This document shows, piece by piece, positions 16,703 to 20,676 of a stretch of 20,676 bases of DNA. The first letter of the stretch is position 1. Each line of letters starts with the position of its first letter. Under the pieces are notes generated by a model that saw only the letters and a program-made list of their open reading frames with translations, was not told the origin of the DNA and did no database searches. Source of the stretch: Chara braunii (taxonomy: Eukaryota; Streptophyta; Charophyceae; Charales; Characeae). The translations under genes and the position numbers were made by a program. The stretch spans positions 793,885 to 814,560 of the forward strand of contig BFEA01000399.1 of the NCBI GenBank assembly GCA_003427395.1, read 5' to 3'.

Positions 16703-17040
16703 CATCCACCCTTTTTTTCTATTAGGTCATCTAACTGTTTGCGCAGCTCATCGAGCTCCTAGGGAGACATTCGATAGATGGGTCCCTTGAGAATCCGGCT
16801 ACCGGGTTCTATATCTATCCGTTACTTGGTATCCCTTTCAACTACTCCACTTGGGGCCTCTCCCACGTCAACGAACTCGTCTAACAGATTCAGCACATTG
16901 GGTGGTATTGGCACTTCTTCCTTTTTTTCCCTCACTAACCCGTCTCACATAGGCAACAGACACTTGCTCAACGAGGTCATTCTTGACCACCTGCCTGGCG
17001 AATGCGGGGGGACTTGTATAGCAAAGGAACAAGCTACTCT
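16703..17040 (-). pseudogene. Gypsy protease-RT linker and start of reverse transcriptase
   Basis: Minus-strand reading gives VLNLLDEFVDVGEAPSG, VERDTK, a stop, RIDIEPGSRILKGPIYRMSP, a stop, ELDELRKQLDDLIEK, then after a 1-base shift GWMKP. These match the linker and the first reverse transcriptase segment of gypsy elements (the family's PxYRMSPxEL..LxxQLxxLLxKGxIRPS). The two stops and the shift in a run of A's show decay. Reading continues on the far side of the inserted element at 15748. Confidence 0.85.
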
Positions 17041-17470
17041 CTACGCCGGATGCATGATACAAACACAATTTATTTTTTCCACCTGTGGGACTAGGCAGCC
17101 AACATTCATGCTCCCCCATCTTAATGTCGGCATACGCGGCGTTGCCCAGTCTGTTCCTAATATCATGTCAAAAGGAAGGCTGTCCTCCACTAAGAGTGTT
17201 AGGGAGTGCATAATTTTCTCGACCTTTCCCCCTGCCTCCAACCAAAAGTATGCCTTGACTCCTTCAACATACTCACATACTATCATTTCTCTGTTGTTGG
17301 CCAACTTACTAATGACTGGATCCTTTAACTTCTTCACCTTTATACCTAGGTGCATTTTCTGCAACCCTCTTCGACTTATGTAACTTTGCGTTGACCAACT
17401 GTCTACTAATGCGCCTATCTTCTCTCTACTTACTTTTACATCTGCTAGACTGCTTCTTCATTTCGGCCCA
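17041..17470 (-). pseudogene. Gypsy aspartic protease
   Basis: Cuts the Gag-Pol polyprotein. On the minus strand: REKIGALVDSWSTQSYIS, then KLANNREMIVCEYVEG, YFWLEAGG, and FDMILGTDWATPRMP. The pattern is the retropepsin fold of gypsy elements, with the active-site loop normally ALVDSGSTxxYIS and the flap-end motif DVILGMDWL. The catalytic Asp is kept, but the following Gly is Trp (DSW), which should distort the active site. A long open part (17364-17041) starts downstream of the active site. The plus-strand open frame 16778-17383 is a shadow. Confidence 0.85.
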
Positions 17471-17770
17471 AGCGTGGCGACGAGTGATTAGCTCATCACC
17501 AATGCTTGCGAGGGAACCACCTAGAGAGGTCCTAACACAAGCAACCTCTGGATAACTAGCTAGGTGGCGGCCTACCTTAGTCTTTGACATTGGAACCTTC
17601 GGACAGGAGGGTGCCTGTTCAGCGTGTGATTCTGTCTTCCTGTCTGAGTCTGAAGTCCTCGTAGAGGCAACTGCAACCTCTACTGCCTGTTCCCTTTTGG
17701 GTACCTTTATTCGGGACAGAAGGGAACGATGTGGTCGGGGTCACCACACTTGAAACGTTGGTTGGCTTAG
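17471..17770 (-). pseudogene. Gag nucleocapsid zinc knuckle and Gag-Pol linker
   Basis: Minus strand near 17757-17712 reads RFKCGDPDHIVPFCPE. This is the CCHC knuckle (C-x2-C-x4-H-x4-C) that packages element RNA, with the first Cys changed to Arg. A stop follows in that frame; the neighbouring frame continues with a charged linker (KREQAVEVAVASTRTSDSDR, RRHAWAEMKKQSSRCK) into the protease. The element thus has lost a zinc ligand. Confidence 0.75.
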
Positions 17771-19600
17771 CGCCGTGCTTCCCAAACCTTCTCATTTGTT
17801 CCCAAGGTTTGCCTTCGGCTATCCCCGGGTGTGCTGGGTACGGTCACCAACTCCTGCCTCTACCTCTACCCGCTATGAAGGGAGAGCCTCTACCACCTTG
17901 TGAGGAACCATTACCCCCACCTCCCACGTAGTAGCTTCCTTCACCACTACCCCTTTGGGGCAGCAGATCCTTGACCTCCACCTTTACCTCAGCCTCTTCC
18001 TTATCGCCCTCCCCCACGGGCCGCAACTGCCACATAGTCCTCTCCCCGGGCTACTTGGCTGTTGTTGTCTTCGTCTAAGCCATAGTCTATCTGGTTAGAT
18101 GGTGATGACTGTACACCTCCTTCTTTGAAGGTGACCAACATATTATCCTTTCCCTCAATACCACCTGATATAGTTTTATTCGTCCATCTCTTTCCGGTCT
18201 GCTGGTCTTTCCAATAATGACAATAGTTTGCCTTTTGCAGGAAACCGACATGGTCTACAACTATCTTGCTGAACTTCTCATAAGTCATTCCCTCTTCCTT
18301 AGTACGGGGATACAACTGGGTCTTGAGGGGCTCAGGCACCGATCTAGCAAAGTTGTTTAGTATCTGGGCGAGGGTCAGGCCATGATCGGGACATTGTAGC
18401 AGCTTGCCCATAGTGGCCTTGAGTGCTGATGCACTCTTCCGCTGTCAGGCACTTATATGAAGGATGAGGTGCTCCTCAAAGCGGTCTTTCAGGGTCTTGA
18501 AGAAATCCTCGATCCTGGTCCGTTGTGAGTATTGCGAAGCTAGCTGCATCTCCCCCTAGGCATGAACTCCCTCTTCACTGTATACGTCCAAGGGACCTTT
18601 ACCTTCATCTTTTCTCTGCATTCTCCTCCCTCATACCTATCTCCTTCACCTCTCTTTCCACCTTCCTTCTTCGGACCCTTTCCTTTCTTGTCACCGTCAC
18701 CATCATCTCCCGCATCACCTCCACCACGACCACCTCCTAAGGCTACGAACGCGATGGTGTTAGCCAACTTTTGGGTGAAGTGTTTGTCTAACTGATGGGC
18801 GTAGCCAAGGATCCTCTTATCGATCATGTGGGAAGAAGCACTAAGGAAGTTATTCCATGTGCCCTGGAATTCCTCTTGACGTCTTTCCAACTTCCCGACA
18901 GATTTCTGCAGCACTGCGAGTTCTTGGGTGGTGTGCAGCAACGTGTCAGTGATGAGGCTTAAGTTCTTTTTAACATCTACTTCCTTGTCTTTGTGATCTC
19001 TCAGCAAGGCCTGGGCTTTTCCCCTCCTTCCCTCAATCTTTTCTTCTCATTATATTCTTTCCTTTTTTGATAAAGCAAACGCTGATCGAGGGCACTCCTC
19101 CTCTCTTCTAGCAACAAAACCCTCTCCTCATCATCAGTAGCATATGTCATTTCTGCGTGGAACCCAAATTTTGCCACCCAATCTATGTCTTCAACCCGTT
19201 GGAGCCTTATCTCTCCGGCATGGCTGCTCTTGGCCACCTCCTCCTCTTCTTCTTCAAACTCTTTCTTTATTTTTTCCTCCTTCCTTCTCATCTCCTTCTC
19301 AATTTTCTCTTTCTGCTCATCCATCTTCTTTCTTTCCTTCTCCAATTTTTATTTTACTTCCTCCTCCTTTTTCGTTTTCTTCTCCCGTCTTTCTTTTTCT
19401 TCTCAGCCAACTTCCTATCAATTTCTGCCTGCTCGTCATTTGTGTATGGCTGTGTGGTCCCACCTGACCTCATGATTATGCTCATACCGCATGCCTGGTG
19501 GAAACCCAAAGGAAACAGGAAGCGAAGAAGGGGATCCCATAACACAGACAGGTTCAAGAATGCAAACATTGGGTAGTCATCCATGGTGTTTGAAAGCACA
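17771..19600 (-). pseudogene. Gypsy gag (capsid precursor), frameshifted
   Basis: Structural protein forming the virus-like particle. Four open parts in shifting frames: 19599-19354 (SGGTTQPYTNDEQAEIDRKL, then a Lys/Arg run), 19345-19001 (Glu/Lys-rich coiled coil, then EDIDWVAKFGFHAE), 19007-18540 (TTQELAVLQKSVGKLERRQE coiled coil, a Gly/Asp/Lys-rich linker, TYTVKREFMPRG), and 18411-18001 (FARSVPEPLKTQLYPRTKEE, FSKIVVDHVGFL). Between the last two, a different frame shows ATMGKLLQCP-type continuity. The DEQ..EIDRKLAEKKKK N-terminus followed by long charged helices is unlike compact gypsy gags. The stretch 18000-17771 is Gly/Ser-rich, before the zinc knuckle. Confidence 0.8.
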
Positions 19601-19640
19601 GGTAAGTAGCCTCCACCTCCTCACCACGTAGACCTAGCCG

Positions 19641-19680
19641 TCAACACTTAACCTTACTTAATCTAGATTGGAGTCCGACT
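19641..19680. repeat. Leader direct repeat, copy 1
   Basis: TCAACACTTAACCTTACTTA followed by ATCTAGATTGGAGTCCGACT. It is repeated 176 bases on at 19817-19856 with about four changes. Confidence 0.85.
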
Positions 19681-19816
19681 TGCCTTTGTTCTCCCCCCTC
19701 ACAGTGTCACTAGGCTGGTCGGCAACCAACAGTTTAAGGTCATCCAGCAAGGACCTCAGGAATTTTTTAACGACGCAGACAGGACGTCGTGCCCATCAGG
19801 ATCTGAAGGTTCGCTC

Positions 19817-19856
19817 TCAACACTTAACCTGACTTAATCTCGATTGGAGTCTGACC
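19817..19856. repeat. Leader direct repeat, copy 2
   Basis: TCAACACTTAACCTGACTTA followed by ATCTCGATTGGAGTCTGACC. A weaker third relative may lie near 19996-20040 (CTCGACTTAATTCATG..TCTGACC). Confidence 0.85.
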
Positions 19857-20346
19857 TCACTGCGTCAGTTCCTGTTCGATCGCATGCCGGTCAGTACCGT
19901 TCTTAGGGCTAGACGAGTTGCTTAACGAGCGCTCGCCGCTCATGCCCATGCTCCCTACTTACGGGTGAGTCATCCAGCTGCTGAGCTTCTATCCTAGACT
20001 CGACTTAATTCATGCACGTGTCTGACCAGATGCTGACTTAAGAGAAAATCAGATATGTCACCAGGTGTTTCGTCCAGCAGCAGCGACACTGAGATGTGGG
20101 AAGGTACACAGGACACTCATTCATCCACGAAAGCAAATGCAGGACTGATGGGGGCGATGCACTTCACTTGTGAATGCTCCTTTGATGACGCTCCACGAAA
20201 TCGCTCCACGTGTGCAGGTACGTACTCAACATTCCCCACTATCGGGCACTTCTTCTTCGGCCTCCAACCCCAATGTCAAACTCCAGATCTCATCTCGCCG
20301 GCCTTAATCTTGCCAGCGCTCATCAACAGCGGATGGAGTGAGTACC

Positions 20347-20359
20347 AGCTCCGATACCA
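20347..20359 (-). promoter_or_regulatory. Primer-binding site for minus-strand DNA synthesis
   Basis: On the minus strand TGGTATCGGAGCT lies two bases after the LTR's terminal CA. It differs at one base from TGGTATCAGAGCT, the initiator tRNA-Met-type site widely used by plant LTR elements. It fixes the element's orientation and the inner edge of the 5' LTR. Confidence 0.9.
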
Positions 20360-20361
20360 AT

Positions 20362-20594
20362 TGCATTGAACCACACTGTTCGTCACCTCAAGCACATACA
20401 TCATGAGAGATCACACAAAATCCACACTGGAGACCAGAGATGCAAAGTGCAGATTAGCGCAGCTTAGAAATTCGAACAAATTATCATATTAAACAGTTTC
20501 AGTTCCAGTCACCAGTGCTCGTCAGGGCAGAGCTCAGCAACCTATATCCAGCATCCTCATCCAGGTAGGTGATCTCTTCTCTCTCTGTCTCACT

Positions 20595-20676
<82 letters not shown>
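20362..20676 (-). repeat. 5' LTR of the gypsy element (incomplete, runs off the window)
   Basis: The inner edge is TG at 20362-20363 (CA on the minus strand), adjacent to the primer-binding site. About 237 bases match the 3' LTR at 8216-8452 with scattered differences and a few small gaps, then (CT)n starts at 20599 and continues to the window end. The LTR promoter and transcription start would lie further right, out of view. Confidence 0.92.

Larger units (their letters stand above)
19601..20346 (-). other. Gypsy 5' leader between primer-binding site and gag
   Basis: About 745 bases with no recognisable protein. An open frame on the plus strand (20055-20369) overlaps the primer-binding site and is not credible. 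The leader holds an internal direct repeat, listed separately. A long untranslated leader carrying packaging signals is usual for such elements. Confidence 0.6.
8216..20676 (-). mobile_element. Ty3/gypsy LTR retrotransposon, chromovirus type, inactivated and split by two insertions
   Basis: On the minus strand the order is 5' LTR (running off the right edge), primer-binding site, long leader, gag, zinc knuckle, protease, reverse transcriptase, RNase H, integrase, chromodomain, 3' LTR. The RT-before-integrase order defines Ty3/gypsy, and the chromodomain places it among chromoviruses, which steer integration through histone marks. Both LTRs share about 240 bases from the TGCA edge through (CT)n with small differences, so the insertion is not very recent. 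Every coding domain has frameshifts or nonsense codons. Removing the two inserts (about 3.83 kb and 0.95 kb) leaves an internal region of ordinary gypsy size. Confidence 0.93.

Noticed and set aside
16778-17383. 201-codon plus-strand frame
   Set aside because: Antisense of the gypsy protease and linker, whose minus-strand motifs are clear.
20055-20369. 104-codon plus-strand frame
   Set aside because: Runs through the primer-binding site and into the LTR edge of a minus-strand retrotransposon.

Overview
This is eukaryotic repeat DNA, and I see no intact host protein-coding gene in it. The window suggests a large, transposon-rich genome of the green plant lineage. A charophyte alga such as a Chara-like species is my best guess, but only by inference. 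The pointers are: a chromodomain-carrying Ty3/gypsy element primed by an initiator-tRNA-Met-type site; a LINE of the plant L1 type with a terminal zinc-finger region; mitochondrial pieces (atp1, a group II intron maturase, a bacterial-like trnF(GAA)) of the kind found in streptophyte mitochondria; and abundant (CT)n. The window begins and ends inside (CT)n, and the one undetermined base lies in a third (CT)n tract. It therefore looks like a contig that was broken or bridged at microsatellites.

Layout. 1-960: (CT)n followed by pyrimidine-rich low-complexity sequence. 1000-2170: three loci of one dispersed repeat family, the first of them folded back on itself. 2726-3000: a U6-like snRNA sequence between two direct repeats. 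3001 to about 7200 (minus strand): a degraded LINE with a poly(A) tail, long 3' UTR, zinc-finger region, reverse transcriptase and the segment upstream of it; an endonuclease domain was not recognised. 7200-8215: weak decayed sequence, possibly the LINE 5' part. 8216-20676 (minus strand): one Ty3/gypsy chromovirus. Its 3' LTR lies at 8216 onward and its 5' LTR runs off the right edge. Its gag, zinc knuckle, protease, reverse transcriptase, RNase H, integrase and chromodomain are all recognisable, and all are broken.

Two later insertions split the chromovirus. About 10418-14246 is mitochondrial-derived DNA (a NUMT) inside the integrase gene, between the histidine and cysteine halves of the zinc-binding domain. 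It holds maturase fragments, a GC/CT-rich MITE-like block, a doubly duplicated atp1 fragment and a trnF whose 3' end is the junction. 15749-16702 is a 954-bp element with 16-bp terminal inverted repeats inside the reverse transcriptase gene.

The probable order of events is LINE first, then the gypsy insertion (perhaps into the LINE), then the NUMT and the terminal-inverted-repeat element into gypsy. The block inside the NUMT may be later still. I found no new biological system. The interest lies in the nested insertions, the exact NUMT junction at a tRNA end, and several repeat families that can be defined from this one window.
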